Assembly: GCA_012295275.1 (NCBI GenBank)
Contig: CM022665.1
Location: forward strand, 43,602,152-43,666,151
Reading direction: 5' to 3'
Source: Chrysomallon squamiferum
Lineage: Eukaryota; Mollusca; Gastropoda; Neomphalida; Peltospiridae
Length of the DNA: 64,000 nucleotides
The number at the start of each line of letters is the position of its first letter. Position 1 is the first letter of the stretch. This document shows, piece after piece, positions 36,216 through 48,440 of this stretch. The notes under the pieces are model-generated. The model did not search any database and had not been told where the DNA came from. It saw only the letters and a program-made list of their open reading frames with translations. Position numbers and translations under genes: made by a program.

Positions 36216-37639
36216 AAACTGTTTAGTCAGCAAATGTACTGTAAACCAGTGTTCTTCAGTCAAAAATAACACTGGATGAAGATATCACTTTAATTCCATG
36301 ATTATTTTAAACAGATTATGAATTTTTAAAATATATTGAAGAAGCAGTCTTTTTTCAATTTTAATATACTGAATTTCATAATAAAATACATTTGTAGATT
36401 TGTGTGTGTGTGTATTTTCAGACTTTACCTTTAGTTAAATAACAAGTACAACTACAACAACAACCAATTCACTCACTAACTCACTAATCAGTACCAAAAT
36501 TATAGAAACAGAACAGTATTGTCCAGGATGATAATTAAAACAAACATCTATAACTTTCTGGATCAAACAATAGCTTCTGTATACTGCTCTTTGTTTTTTT
36601 TATAAGACACCACAAAACACTGGCTTTGAGTAAGATCACAAGCTTTGCACTCTCATTTACAACAAAATCACGACAAGCCCTCTACTGAGAAATGTCCTGG
36701 TTACATCCCTGATTACATTTTTTGATAACCACATAACACATTACTCTGAAAAATTGTCCATGTTGTTGGATGATATTTAACTCAATTACAGTGTGGTAAT
36801 TGAGACAAATACACTTCCTGCTTTATTATTCAAACACTCTCTGATAAAGCATCCACCTAGGGCTAGAGATAAATGTCAAAGATTCATTTTGGTCAATTAT
36901 CAAAACACATTTTAAATTACGTTTTTTTCGCTAATGACTGTTCATTATTGATGAGGTCACATTTCAATTTTATTATTATTACTTTTTTTTTTTCCCCCCA
37001 ACAGCAACAACGACAACAATAACAACCATAAAAAAAATTAAATTAAAAATTTCATCAACTACAATTAATTATAAATGTGTACATTAACTTCAAATAACTA
37101 CATATTTAAATACAGTACAGTGCAGAAAATTTCTTTTCTCACTCTCTCGACACCTTATACAATAAAAAAAAAAAAAAACATTGAATTTACTCATGTTTTA
37201 AACAAAAAGCTTGTTAATATTTAAATGCAAGTCACATTTCAAAATTCTTTCAAGGAGATATGATCTTAAGTTAACACATATGTGGACTGAATCATTCTTG
37301 TACTAATATGTTGCTGGTATAATTTAAACTATGATTCACACTAAAAAGCATGCTCACACATTTATTTAACATGTAAAAAGCCAGACATTTACAAATCTTA
37401 AGTGGATATGTGTTATAGTTTTCACTTTCTGCATTTCACTGCTATTTATTTGTTAAGAGTATAGACATACACATGACATGTCTTGGTCTTTTTTTCTTCT
37501 GTTTTCATTTTTACACTATTCTGTCCATATCTGGAAATCTTTCAAGTTCTTTGGTGGTATGTGTAATGTTTTGAATATTATTCTAGAATTTGGTATTTTA
37601 TAAGTTAGAAAGGATTTAGCATTATCCTTCTGAATAATT
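36216..37639. other. AT-rich spacer, no gene seen
   Basis: A short (TG)n at 36400-36414 and A run at 37164-37178. Otherwise unremarkable. Confidence 0.55.
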
Positions 37640-37805
37640 AAAGTTCAGACTTAAGACTGATCCCACAACATACCAGATCCTAAGTCTAAGAAGCGACAAA
37701 CAACTGTACCACTAAGGACCATCTATGTAGGATTGTGTAAGCACAATACTAACAACATCTAACTGATGTCTGTCCTCCAATGATATAACCATTGTGCCAT
37801 TAAAC
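37640..37805 (-). mobile_element. dimeric tRNA-like SINE remnant (candidate)
   Basis: Read on the minus strand, two A-box/B-box pairs follow each other. First pair: TGGCACAATGG (37799-37789) and a weaker B-like TTACACAATCC near 37740-37729. Second pair: CCTTAGTGGTAC (37717-37706) and GGGATCAGTCTTAAG (37664-37650), 53-54 nt apart as in a tRNA. GGTTATATCATTGGAGGACAG following the first A box reads like a D-arm. Neither unit folds perfectly by eye, so these are decayed SINE heads rather than tRNA genes. Confidence 0.42.
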
Positions 37806-38109
37806 AAACATGTGACACACACTAAAGCTGATTTTACAGCAATAAAAGTATAGGTAATTTATTACAACACGATAACCAAACACGAGCTTATCAGAATTAC
37901 ATAATGAAGACTATGTTACCCGAGCACCAGGTAAAAAAAAAATGTTACTATTAATTACCTGACATTCTGGCAGGTGCTGGTAATAACAATTTGTTTTGGT
38001 GTGGGATTTTCTTTTTTTTTTTTCTTTCTTTCTTTCCTCTTTGTTCTTCCAAATGTGATGGTTTATCAGTATAGAAGACCAAACTGGACTGTTTAGTGGA
38101 CTATCTACA

Positions 38110-38620
38110 TCCTGAACACAAACACTGGCACGCTTTTTAATTAGTGTGCCTGGATAAGTGCTGTGTACTAATTGCTGATTGGGGCTGATAGAGAATGGAG
38201 AAAAGAATTACTGCGTGGCAACAGGCTTTTGATCTTCCCTCAGGATATCTGTGCTGGGTCTTAGGACAGGGCTAAGGAAAATGTGACAGGTAAACACAGC
38301 GCATAATGAATCTACCTTGGTGCCCGATTGCGACCCGCCTCCCAGCCATCTTGAAATGTAAAGGAACAAAAGACTGGGGATAAATAAACCAAACAATTGG
38401 TGATTTTTGAAGAGGGGGGAAAACACACTGCATGATTGTCCTGCAAGGAGAGCTGGAAAGAAAAATAAGCCAATATTGGAGTTGTAATTTGAAATTAGCC
38501 GTAATCAAGTTTTGATGTTGTGTTTTGTACGCTGTGATGTAATGTAAGGTGACATCAGTTTGTGTTCGCAGACTCTGCTTTCAGTTCCGAGGGAAGTTGC
38601 CTTTGTCTAAGTTAATATGT
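38110..38620. promoter_or_regulatory. long balanced block; candidate conserved non-coding element
   Basis: About 500 bp of non-repetitive, balanced sequence between AT-rich spacers. Visible cores include TTTTTAATTAGTGTGCC, TACTAATTGCTGATTGG, TGACAGGTAAACA (Meis-type TGACAG plus Fox-type TAAACA), CAGCCATCTTG (YY1-type) and GCCGTAATCAAG. Minus-strand frames of 72 and 78 codons show no domain. The dense mix of transcription-factor-like cores supports an enhancer-like reading by inference only. Confidence 0.38.
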
Positions 38621-38825
38621 TCTCAGTCTTCATTGTTATGTGAGCAGATTTTATCAGATACTTTAAGGATTGAAACCATGACATCTGCTTGAAAGGCACA
38701 ATGGAGAAAAGCATACCAGTGTGAAAATTTATTTTTTAAACCCTGCATCAAAACTGTATTTCTTATAATCAAATCTACGTAATTCGATTATATGATATAT
38801 ATAAATTTAAAAAAAGACTTTCTAT

Positions 38826-38925
38826 TCATACACATATATATATATATATATACACACATACATACATACATACATACAGACATGATGTATATATTTATAT
38901 GTTTATATATGTATGTATGTAATGT
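38826..38925. repeat. (TA)n(CATA)n array with fold-back
   Basis: (TA)n leading into five CATA units at about 38857-38877. A TATG array at 38907-38920 is the reverse complement of part of it, giving a 14-bp stem. (AT)n also occurs at 39200-39223. Confidence 0.9.
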
Positions 38926-39574
38926 TAAAAAAATAAAAATAAATAAATAATATTAATAAATAAATAAAATCAAAAAACAATATATGTGAAAATAATCAGC
39001 AAACGGAAACGCTTTTGAATCTAGTCACGAGACAGAACACAAAAATTAATACATCAGATTGTTTTATCATAATTTGCCACACCGGATGTTTGCTATTTAA
39101 TGAATTTTTAATTACATTTTCTGTGGCCGAGCTTTCCATTGACAAAAATTAAAAGCTTAAGAGCAAATTGATTGAAGTATTACCTTCCCAACAGAACAGG
39201 GCATATATATATATATATATATATTCATAAAGCATAATCAGTTGAATCAGTTCACGAAATGAGGACAAAGATGTCACACAATATACTGCTGATCTGATTT
39301 CCTGTACATTTATGTTTACATACACAATTACGTAAACCTGTCAAACTGGTTTTATATTTTTATGCTCTTTATGTACATTTCTGTTATCCCATCTGATTCT
39401 TTAATTCATGCATATTTCAAAGCTGTCTCTCTGTTATCCTACTGAGAGAGTGTAGTAAAACTGTTAAAATGATGGCCTCAGGCTCAAATAACAATCAACA
39501 CTTAACTGCCAAACCTACTGCACTTAGTCTTGATCCCGAGTTTAATTAGAAACTCAGATTTACTGAAATTAATA

Positions 39575-40015
39575 AAGAATGGGCCACAGCAGTGCAAATC
39601 AGTGAGCAGTAGAGGTATAGGGTTAATCTTCAATACACCCAAAGGGGTATCTTCACTTTCCTGCAGCAGAATGAAGAGTAGAAGGATGTAGGATTAATCC
39701 TTATTACATCCAAAGAAATAACTTTTCTGTAAGAGTACTTGGGTGTAGGATTGACCCAAGGGGAAAAAAATTCACTTTCCTATGACTCACAGTCTGTTAA
39801 GTATGAAAAATAGATGGGTGTAGGTTCAGTCCTCATTACATCCAGTGGATAACGTAACTTTTCTGTGACATGTGAGGGTTACACCAAATTCTCTAGTAGC
39901 GAGGTAAAATTCTAATCTGAAAAGTCATAGGGGACACAGGATCAATTCTACACCCAAAGGGTTGACATCACTTTCCCATGACACATTACAGCCATACAAA
40001 AAGTCTCTGAGGAAC
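39575..40015 (+). mobile_element. tandem array of about five tRNA-like units
   Basis: Five diverged units share G(G/A)TGTAGG, a B-box-like core, (C/T)ACA(T/C)CCAAAGG and TCACTTTCC(T/C)(A/G)TGAC. The B-like cores lie at 39621, 39691, 39748, 39823 and 39939; the best are GGTTCAGTCCT (39823-39833) and GGATCAATTCT (39939-39949). About 54 nt upstream of these two are A-box-like phrases (near 39782 and 39894). Unit 2 contains the perfect palindrome AGGATTAATCCT (39690-39701). This is either a tandemly repeated SINE head or a minisatellite that grew from one. Confidence 0.5.
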
Positions 40016-41007
40016 AGAAAAACATTCCTTGTTGCTTGCTTGAAATGTCTTTTAATTAGTAGTAGGTTTCTTCTTTTAGATGTTTACAAAAAATCATAAC
40101 TGACACTTAACTACTTATCAGTATTAAAATTAATGTTTGAAATATGTCAAACATTAAAATATTTTTTTAAAAGTAATAAAAATAAAAAAATAAATATTAT
40201 ATAAATATTCATTAATTCATTTTGAAACTGTTAAGATGTTATAAGCCCTGCATGTAAGTTTGAGACTACTAGTATGTTTCATGTATGAGTAAGTCCAGTG
40301 TCTCCACTAACAGAACTTCAGACTTCACTTATCTTGTCTAGACTCTGAGGTTGTACAATAATTTATTATAGGCCAGAGGCCAGCTATAATTTATTCCATT
40401 GTTCTGTTTTGAAATTGTTATTTATTTTCACTAACAATATTTGTGGAAAAGTGCTCTGGCACAAGTCATTGTTTTCAAATATTTAATCTATTCTGCTGTA
40501 CACAATAAATTATTTTTAATAAACCTGCCTCACCTCAAACAATAATAAATTTAAAAAAAAGAAGAGTTATTTTTACATTCATAGTGGGGTCGCTCTCCAC
40601 ATCAGATGTTACAGTTGTGGTTAATTTCTGTCAATTGCGGTTTGATTTCTTTTTCTACAACTGTGGGGTGTTTTTTTTTTTTTCAGACAACGAGCAAAGT
40701 GGCAATTTCCTTGAGGAAAAAAATTATAATATGTGTGTCACATTAAGGTTTATGAATAGCCTTCAACCCGCACTGCGGCAGAAGAAGAATACAAGAGTTG
40801 AATAAACAAGAACACAACACTTCATTGACTTAACATTCAATTCTGATTTCATTCAGCTGAGCTTTACAGAGCTCACACCTTCTGAAAACAAGTGTGTTGA
40901 ATCACTTCCTGTCTTTTCACTGGGACATAAAAAGATTCTGTTGGCAATGTCTTGACACACTAATGTTCTCCACATCAACCCTCTCACACTCAATTGCTCT
41001 CCCGAAT
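40016..41007. other. spacer, no gene seen
   Basis: AT-rich. A frame at 40584-40805 has no domain. Confidence 0.5.
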
Positions 41008-41012
41008 AAAAC

Positions 41013-41045
<33 letters not shown>

Positions 41046-41159
41046 CATCCACGTCATTCAGGGGGAGGGTTGCTATGGGGATCCAAACTGCCTAGTTACA
41101 CCACTTGATTTTAATTTTGCCAAAATCTAAATTGAATTTTTTTTTTTTTTTTTTTTTTT
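41008..41159. repeat. (AAT)n and poly(T)
   Basis: (AAT)n at 41010-41042 and T23 at 41137-41159, separated by balanced sequence. Confidence 0.93.
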
Positions 41160-41269
41160 GTTACCAACTGAAGATGAAATAAACCCCTGGATTAAGGCTG
41201 GTTTGATTAGTTTACAAGATTTTCTTGTGGTGATGATGTTGACAAAAATTGCTTTATGCATAAATTACT

Positions 41270-41690
41270 GAGTTATTACTTGAGGGATGTGCCATGATGG
41301 GAAGGACAAAAGCGAATGACGACAGACTTAAGTCCGAGACAAAAGCTGCTATTCAGTTATTGAAAAGCCAACATAAAGGGGTTTCATTTTGCCATTTTTA
41401 AACTTTGATTGATAATAATTATATGCATAAACTGTGAATATGACAAATAATCTGTTGTGCCAGGGATGTGTGAAGTCACTGCAATAGAAACCCAAATGTC
41501 AGATGGGACACAAACCTCCCAATATATCATTTTTGTTGGATTGTGATTAAAGCTGAAATGATGTCCATTGTCTGTTTTTCTGTGATGTTGGTTTATCTGT
41601 GAATAATACCTTAAACAACTCGTACAGAATTCATCTAAATAAGAAAAAAGGGTAAGAACCACCATTCTCAACACAGAAACAGGTCAAACA
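41270..41690. promoter_or_regulatory. candidate regulatory block with Pbx/POU-like cores
   Basis: Non-repetitive block containing CAGTTATTGAAAAGCC, ACATAAAGGGG, TTTGATTGATAATAATTA and TATATGCATAAAC, resembling Pbx/Hox (TGATTGAT) and octamer-like (ATGCATAA) sites. The 96-codon minus-strand frame 41384-41674 has no domain. Function is inference. Confidence 0.3.
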
Positions 41691-41809
41691 ATTCCATTAA
41701 TTCCCATTCTAGATTTGTTAAAGGAGTGTTCTGCATGAAGGACATTTTTTTGTTAATAACAAAGGATTAGTTTCATCAGATTAAAATGTCATACCACTTC
41801 TAAAATATT

Positions 41810-41810
41810 A

Positions 41811-41869
<59 letters not shown>

Positions 41870-41895
41870 TAACAAAAATAATAATAATAATAACA
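41810..41895. repeat. (AAT)n microsatellite
   Basis: About 28 AAT units with AAAAT and AAC interruptions. Confidence 0.97.
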
Positions 41896-43500
41896 ATTTT
41901 AATTTAAAACTAACTTTTCAGCTTGAATAACTCAACATCTTTTTATCTGTACAAACATTAATATTTAATAACATCCATATCTTATCACTGTTTTCTTATA
42001 ATGTGATATGTAAAGCCCGATACAAACCAATTAAATTATTTTAAAAGGTTAGACTATTTAACAAAATCCTGGACCATGAGTGATAGGTAAATATAAGATA
42101 TTCCCTACTGAATTTCTTTTTAGATTGCTGTAAACTGATTTAAAAAACAAACAAACAAAAACAAATAAATTTAAAAAAAAAAAAAACAATAAAAAAAAAA
42201 AAGCCCCAAAACAATCAGACACCAGCCTGTATAATTAAAAATTCCTCAACTTTTGTCCTGACAGTCAGACAAAGGTATATATGTACATGAACAAATTGAA
42301 ATACATGGCTTCTTTCAAAGATTATATGAATTGTTTGACAGTGTGAAACACCGCATCTCATCTGTGATGATAAGTGAGGCCAGACTTTGTCCCACATTGT
42401 TGCTATCATCCAGACAGTGATGTAATTCTGCAGTGGCCTGATGGTCACCAGGTATCTATATACCTATATTTCATACATGTCAGTAATATTATATCTACCG
42501 GTCATGCGATATATTTATTGGTGTTATCTTTGGACTGGACTGAACACTGGGCTCTGTCTGTCTGGTCAAAAGGCATTGTCCAGTCAAGGTTTTTGGTTAC
42601 ATGTGCACATTGTGTGACTTTATGCATTATGAAAATAGTGGAAGGTGGATTAATGTTGTTAATAAGATTTATTGAATTGTACAGTGTAATTCCATTATTT
42701 AAATTATTTTTGCCTTTAAGTTTATAGCTAAATGTGTAGAACTGCTCTATAGGTATTATAAAGATCAGATTATAATGATAATTTTTTTAAGAAAATATGC
42801 AATAATGAAAGTATTTGAATGCCATTACTTTCCAGTATTAAATTTCACTTTAAAAGAACAAAAGAAAAGAAAATAGTAACTTTAAAAAAATAGTTTTTAA
42901 AAATAATTTTCTCATTTGTGTTTTGGAAACATGCTATAACTGACAATTATTTCTATACTCATGGATGTTTTTTAATATGCTTTTTTCTCATTTTGGGGAG
43001 TTTGTTTTACAATGAATAAATAAATGAAGCCTCAGAATAAATATACATTGTCTGTTTGAAGTCTGTCTTACTTTTCTTTTTATTATAACATAGCTAATAT
43101 ATGTATTAGTCCACATCGCTCTCATTTCTGTCTGTTATTATCCATTCAGTACAATATCAACATTCTGTCCATCTATTTAATTATTTTTATACGTCCAACA
43201 TATCCTTTTGATGGTTCATCGGTCCTTTCATCATCACTTTTTGTCACACTTCATGCATCCATCTTTCTACATCTCACTCCATCCAGCCATATCTTTCAAA
43301 CAATCATCCATATTTTCTTCCAACCTTCATGCACTCAAAATGTCTTTCAATCTGTCCACCTTTTCAGTTACATTTTCATGAATTCATCTTACTTTTTCAT
43401 TTTAAATCTGGACATTCTTGCAGCAACATACATTGTCTTCCAAACTCTCTCAATCTTATTTTGTTTATAAACAAAAGATTAAATTTATATTACATCTCTT
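41896..43500. other. AT-rich spacer, no gene seen
   Basis: A-rich tract 42140-42203. The forward frame 42374-42727 (117 codons) and a minus-strand frame 42215-42448 overlap on opposite strands and show no recognisable domain. Confidence 0.5.
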
Positions 43501-43504
43501 ACTA

Positions 43505-43800
43505 TTACAACTAACTCGTCCCAGAGCCCGGTTGCCAGGGCCATCTGGTCAGCTACACTGACAGTGTTTTACGATGACAAATAGTCCTTTCATCGGGGTT
43601 CTCTTCATCTCTGTAAGATGGTGCAAGCCTGTGAAGAGCTGCACTTCCGCCCCACTGCCTGTCGGTTGTTTCCACGGTTACTTTCATGCTTCTCACCTCG
43701 TTGTCAATCTGCGAGACAGTCAAGCCAAACCTCACTGCCAGGCATTACGTCATTAATATGTGGGTGGGGATTAAACCACCCTATAAATCACTGCAGAACA
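43505..43800. other. GC-richer block with overlapping frames on both strands
   Basis: A CpG-bearing block inside the CpG-poor part. Three frames of about 60-67 codons (minus 43553-43735, plus 43574-43756 and 43618-43821) overlap, so absence of stops reflects base composition rather than coding. I recognise no domain in any. GGGTGG (43762-43767) and CCACCC (43776-43781) form a short dyad. It could be a decayed exon, a transposon scrap or a regulatory element. Confidence 0.35.
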
Positions 43801-43819
43801 CCATCTGTACCTGAAAAAT

Positions 43820-45555
43820 GAAAACAAGAGAGTGAGAGAGAGAGAGAAAGAAAGCAAGCATAGCGTGGCAGCTTGGATCTAAAATTAATGAAGAGTTTCT
43901 GTGGATCACGGCTTTTGTAAATAGGACTGTCTCAATTTGAGAGTTTTCTTATTACAAACAGCGAATTCCTGAGCTTGTCGACTAAGATTCAATTACTTAC
44001 CAGTCAAAACGAAATGTCAGTTTAAAGAATGTTTTGAAAATTGTGAAATTAAGGATGATATATTGTTTTTGTGAATTCAAGTAGCCAAGTTAGATGACTG
44101 TGTTGTTTGATACATAATAAAAAATTAAAAAATTAAAATTAAAAAAGTATATTTTTTTAAATGTGACACGGGAGGAGTGAAAGAAAAAGAATTTAAAAAA
44201 GAGGCAATAAGACAATAAGATAATTGTGCAATTAAAATTTTTGTCCAAAACACATGACAGTTTTTAAAAACAGAAGTTAACAAAATGTTATTTTTTAAAC
44301 ATTTTTCTTATTCTATTTAAAATTCCTTTAAGACATCTGACCTGCACATATTTCCTGTCTTAAAAGAATAACAGCTGTGTTACACATTATTTACTTCTTC
44401 TACAACTGAATAAAAAGAACAAACATCTGACAAAATCTGCTTTTGGTTATAGACAGACAGACAGAATGAAAGAAAAGAAAAACATCATCAACAGATAGTT
44501 CCACTTTTTATGACAGGACAAAAGAGAGCAAACTTTATTACCAATAAAGTTCATACAGAGAGAAAAACATAAAATGAACACTATACAGTAAAATCATTTT
44601 TTTTTTTACTATTTTACTTTAATGTTTGAATGCAAAATGTTTTGATCTTGGGCTTCTAGGTAAGTGGAATAACTGAATTAGAAGACAGTTTGTTACAAAA
44701 AAAAAGAAAAAATTGTTGTCCATTCAGCTGTCATTCCAACATGCTGTGATGTGACTGCAATTGATATGAATAAGGATATTTTTTTACACATAACACCATT
44801 GTGGACATTTTAAGAGAGTTCTGTTCAAAACCTTTTGATATAAAATCAGCTTTAGTAAATGTAAAGTTTTATTATGCAAATCTCCTGCAAATATATATAT
44901 ATTTTTAATCATTTTACTGAAGTCAGCACCAGGATATGATCCTGATTACCTGCTGATGTCAGTTTTGGTTGTTTCACAAAACTAGCCTGTTCTGGTATTG
45001 TCAAATTTTGATAAAGTGGACGAAATCTGACATAAAGAAGTCTGTTTGTAGCTCTGTTACATAACCAGAGACATGTTATCTCATTAGCAAGCTCTGGTCA
45101 GTCCCAGTAGGTTATTATAGGTAATTAGGCTGTGGGAGATATCACCTGCACCTTGTATTGTACATATCTGTGAAGTGCCACAATTGTCTACACAAGTGAT
45201 TACTAACTTGGCACCTCATTGAGCCTCATGCACCACAAGATATAATTCCAGCTTTTGTCTTCAATATAACACATTAGAAATGTGTTAATTGATGCAGTTC
45301 CTCTAGTAAGTAGGTGAAGTACCATGCATGCTCACAGACACTCTTACATACAAAATATCATGCTACTACTGCTGAACTAATAAAAACAGTGGTAATATAG
45401 TTTAAGTATCTGGAGGTTATGGTTTTAAATGGTGTGTGTGTGTGTTTATGTATGTGTATACACAGAGATATTTTATCTTCTTCATGTATGTGGATATTTT
45501 ATTCTGATATAAATACTGAACTCTTTTATACAGGAATAAAAAACATTAAAAATCC
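43820..45555. other. spacer with two mildly balanced patches, no gene seen
   Basis: 43840-43990 and 45080-45260 (with GGTAATTAGG and CACCTG cores) are more balanced; the rest is AT-rich with very few CpGs. A short GA patch lies at 43830-43851. Confidence 0.5.
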
Positions 45556-45620
45556 AAATAATAATAATAATAATAAGAAGAAGAAGAAGGAGAAGAAGAA
45601 GAAGAAGAAGAAGAAGAATA
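45556..45620. repeat. (AAT)n(AAG)n microsatellite
   Basis: Six AAT units change into about fourteen AAG units with one GGAG interruption. It lies at the point where CpG frequency changes. Confidence 0.97.
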
Positions 45621-46230
45621 AAATCTCGATAAATAAAACTACAAATGCCTAATAATGGTTCTTTTCACAAAAAGCGACGTCTAATTATTAACTGACATCT
45701 GGCGTAACACACTCGTCATTCTGTATAAGAATGTTTTGGTCATCTGCAGCGGAAACAAAACTAAACGGTCACCCTTTTTAATGACTATAACTTTACACCA
45801 AGTCCGCACTTTGTTAAAGTAGATAATTACAGTAATAATCATAAAACCTGGCACATAGTCTCACCGACATGCACTGAAAGTCTAAAGCAGTTTTAACCCA
45901 GTGTTCGTCTGCTGTTTTACATGACGTAACAGCAGACTGTTTAGTATTTGTCCAGACAGGTTGCAAACTGGCCATGGTCACTTTGAGCAGGCCATAAGGA
46001 TGCAGAAGCAATTAAAAACAATTTCCAGCTCAGCAAAGTTGATTCGCTTCGTTAAACTTTCTTACCTATTGTTGGCGACTGTGACAACATGGTGTAAATT
46101 ATATATCGACGGTGTAACTCAGCATCGAAACCAGTCTATTCCAGACAGCGTGGAACCAGTGAATTGATCCTTACGAAACGTGACCGAATTTTCTACTCGT
46201 CAAATCTGTCACAAGTTTCGTATCAGGAAA
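45621..46230. promoter_or_regulatory. CpG-bearing block with CRE-centred hairpin; candidate regulatory element
   Basis: CpGs become frequent here. GTCTGCTGTT (45907-45916) and AACAGCAGAC (45928-45937) are perfect 10-bp inverted copies, and TGACGTAA, a CRE-like site, lies in the 11-nt loop and the first bases of the right arm. CATAAGGATGCAGAAGC and AATTAAAAAC cores follow. The two short frames on opposite strands are not supported as genes. Confidence 0.35.
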
Positions 46231-46264
46231 AAAAAAAAAAAAGAATTAAAATGTTCAAAATAGG

Positions 46265-46690
46265 TGTGGACATCATTGAGAATGAGAATAATAATAATAA
46301 TAATAATAATAATAAAGTGTTAATCGGGAATTTTCGTTTCACGTAACCAATACAAACAATTTTAAAAATAATTAAATATATATATTTATATATTTTTTTT
46401 CTCATGGAGATCTCCACCAGCTTCCTTCATTAACCTTCACTCCCGCCCCAAATAAACGCAACCAGGTTTTTTATTACTACGGTTTTAACACATCTGAAAT
46501 CCCAGCGATTCTGTTTATCCAATGCTTTAATGTCAGATATTAAAATTATATTAAAACAATAACACCACCTTCAATAAAAAGTAAAATAAATAAATATATA
46601 AATAAAATAAATAAAATAAAATAATAAAATAAAAAATAAAAATAAAAATAAAATAAAATAAAATAAAATAAAATAAAACAAATAAATAGT
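46265..46690. repeat. (AAT)n and (AAATAAAAT)n tracts
   Basis: (AAT)n at 46287-46315, then A/T-rich sequence, then AAAATAAAT-type units at 46578-46685. Confidence 0.88.
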
Positions 46691-47099
46691 ATTAAATTTT
46701 ACGTATTATGCACATAATAAATTGAACTGTATTTTTATTTTTTTTCTTCTGCCTTCAGAATGTTTTCAGAAGTACGATAATATATTTTACGTATCGAGTT
46801 TAAGGTAAGAAGATTTTAAATTCGAAACTGTCCAGATAAAACGTACTACAAACCACACACGATGTATTCCAAATAATCAAATCTCTCCTGCAGAGAAACC
46901 GCACACTCTTTAAGTGATTATTTGGCAATATACTCTTTGTAATATTTATTTATATATTATAATCATTTAAAAAAAAAAATAAAAATAAATAAATAAATAA
47001 AATGTTTAACGTTTTATTATTATGCCATTTTATTTTCAGAATAAGCCCATGCAGGATAAAAGATATAAAATTTAGTATGAAAACAAATAGTAACTAATG

Positions 47100-47155
47100 G
47101 CTTAGACAGAGAGAGAGAGAGAGGAAAAAAGAAGAAAAAAAAAAAAAAAAAGAAA
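47100..47155. repeat. GA/A-rich purine tract
   Basis: (GA)n then an A run; nearly pure purine. Confidence 0.88.
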
Positions 47156-47470
47156 ATGTAAAAGTAATTTTACCCTTACGGTTTAGGTTTTTTATAATTT
47201 CTTTTTCATTCAATTTTTATTATTATTTTTTTTTTTTTATCTTTTTGAATTTGGTAATTAAAGTGTAATCCATTACTGATTAATGATTGATTTTTTCTTT
47301 TCTCTGATTAATGACTGATTGTTTGTTTGTTTTGTTTTGTTTAAATTTATGTATTTCTGTGTTTTGTTATTATGCTTTTCTTCTGACTCAGAAAATACAG
47401 ATTTATTTTTGTTTAACCGTATCAAAGACGCATGTAATGTATATTCTCAGACATTTCAGTGAAGAATACA

Positions 47471-47562
47471 TCTGATGGCGATGGCGATGATGATGATGAT
47501 GATTATGATGATGATGATGATAATGATGATAATGATGATAATGATGATGATGATAATTATAA
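47471..47562. repeat. (GAT)n trinucleotide array
   Basis: GAT units with GGC, TAT and AAT variants. The 73-codon frame over it is an Asp run and not a gene. Confidence 0.95.
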
Positions 47563-48037
47563 TATTTTCTTTAATAATACGAAATACTGCAGAATATTTT
47601 CTTTGAAGAATACGAAACAGTATATATATAAAAAAAAAAAAATACAGTTAGTGGAGCCCCGTGGTCAGAATGGGAAATAACGGAAGGATTTGATATTGAA
47701 CCTTCAAAACTTTTGATGAAATCGTCTCTTAACATAGTTATTAGTTTTCGTGATTCATTCACGAAGGAATTTCAAAATGAATGCATTTTAGACAGTACCT
47801 CAGAATAGTTTTATATTTCTATAAAAAGGTTGTTGCGTTAGCTACATAATTGGGTAACTAAATCAGAAGTATTTTAATATTCTAGCAAATCGCTGGATGA
47901 TTTAAAAATAAGATCATTGCTTTTTAAACGTTTCTTTCTTTCAATTTATCTTTCTAAACGTTTTATTTTTTGGTGTTAATTTACGCTGCGAGATTTATTT
48001 TCTGTGTATACTAATATTTATTATTATGATAAATCCA

Positions 48038-48061
48038 TTTTTTTTTTTTTTTTTTTTTTTT
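48038..48061. repeat. poly(T) tract, 24 nt
   Basis: Pure T run. Confidence 0.95.
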
Positions 48062-48373
48062 AAATGTATTCGTTTGAACTTGTAATGTTATTGTCTGTTA
48101 ATAATAAATAGACCTGTATGTATTTAAGGTAAATATTTTACGGGTGTTATATGTGTTCTGTCAACATATCTAATGGTCCTGTTTTATTTTCTTCCATTAT
48201 CAGAGTAATTTGTTATATGTTTTTAAATGTCTGTAAGACTCAGAGCAAACAAACGCAAATAAACTAGACTGTCACAATAAAGATTTGACTGTCGCATTAG
48301 AAATGAAATGAAATAAGATACGATATATGCCTTCCCATACCAGAAGTATGATATTACATTCAAAGTGAAGAAA

Positions 48374-48375
<2 letters not shown>

Positions 48376-48439
<64 letters not shown>

Positions 48440-48440
48440 T
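48376..48440. repeat. (TTA)n microsatellite
   Basis: About 21 perfect TTA units. Confidence 0.98.

Noticed and set aside
42374-42727. 117-codon forward frame with varied composition
   Set aside because: No domain, no start context, and a minus-strand frame overlaps it.
43553-43821. Three 60-67-codon frames in a GC-richer block, considered as a transposase scrap
   Set aside because: No motif of any transposase family could be identified and the frames lie on both strands.
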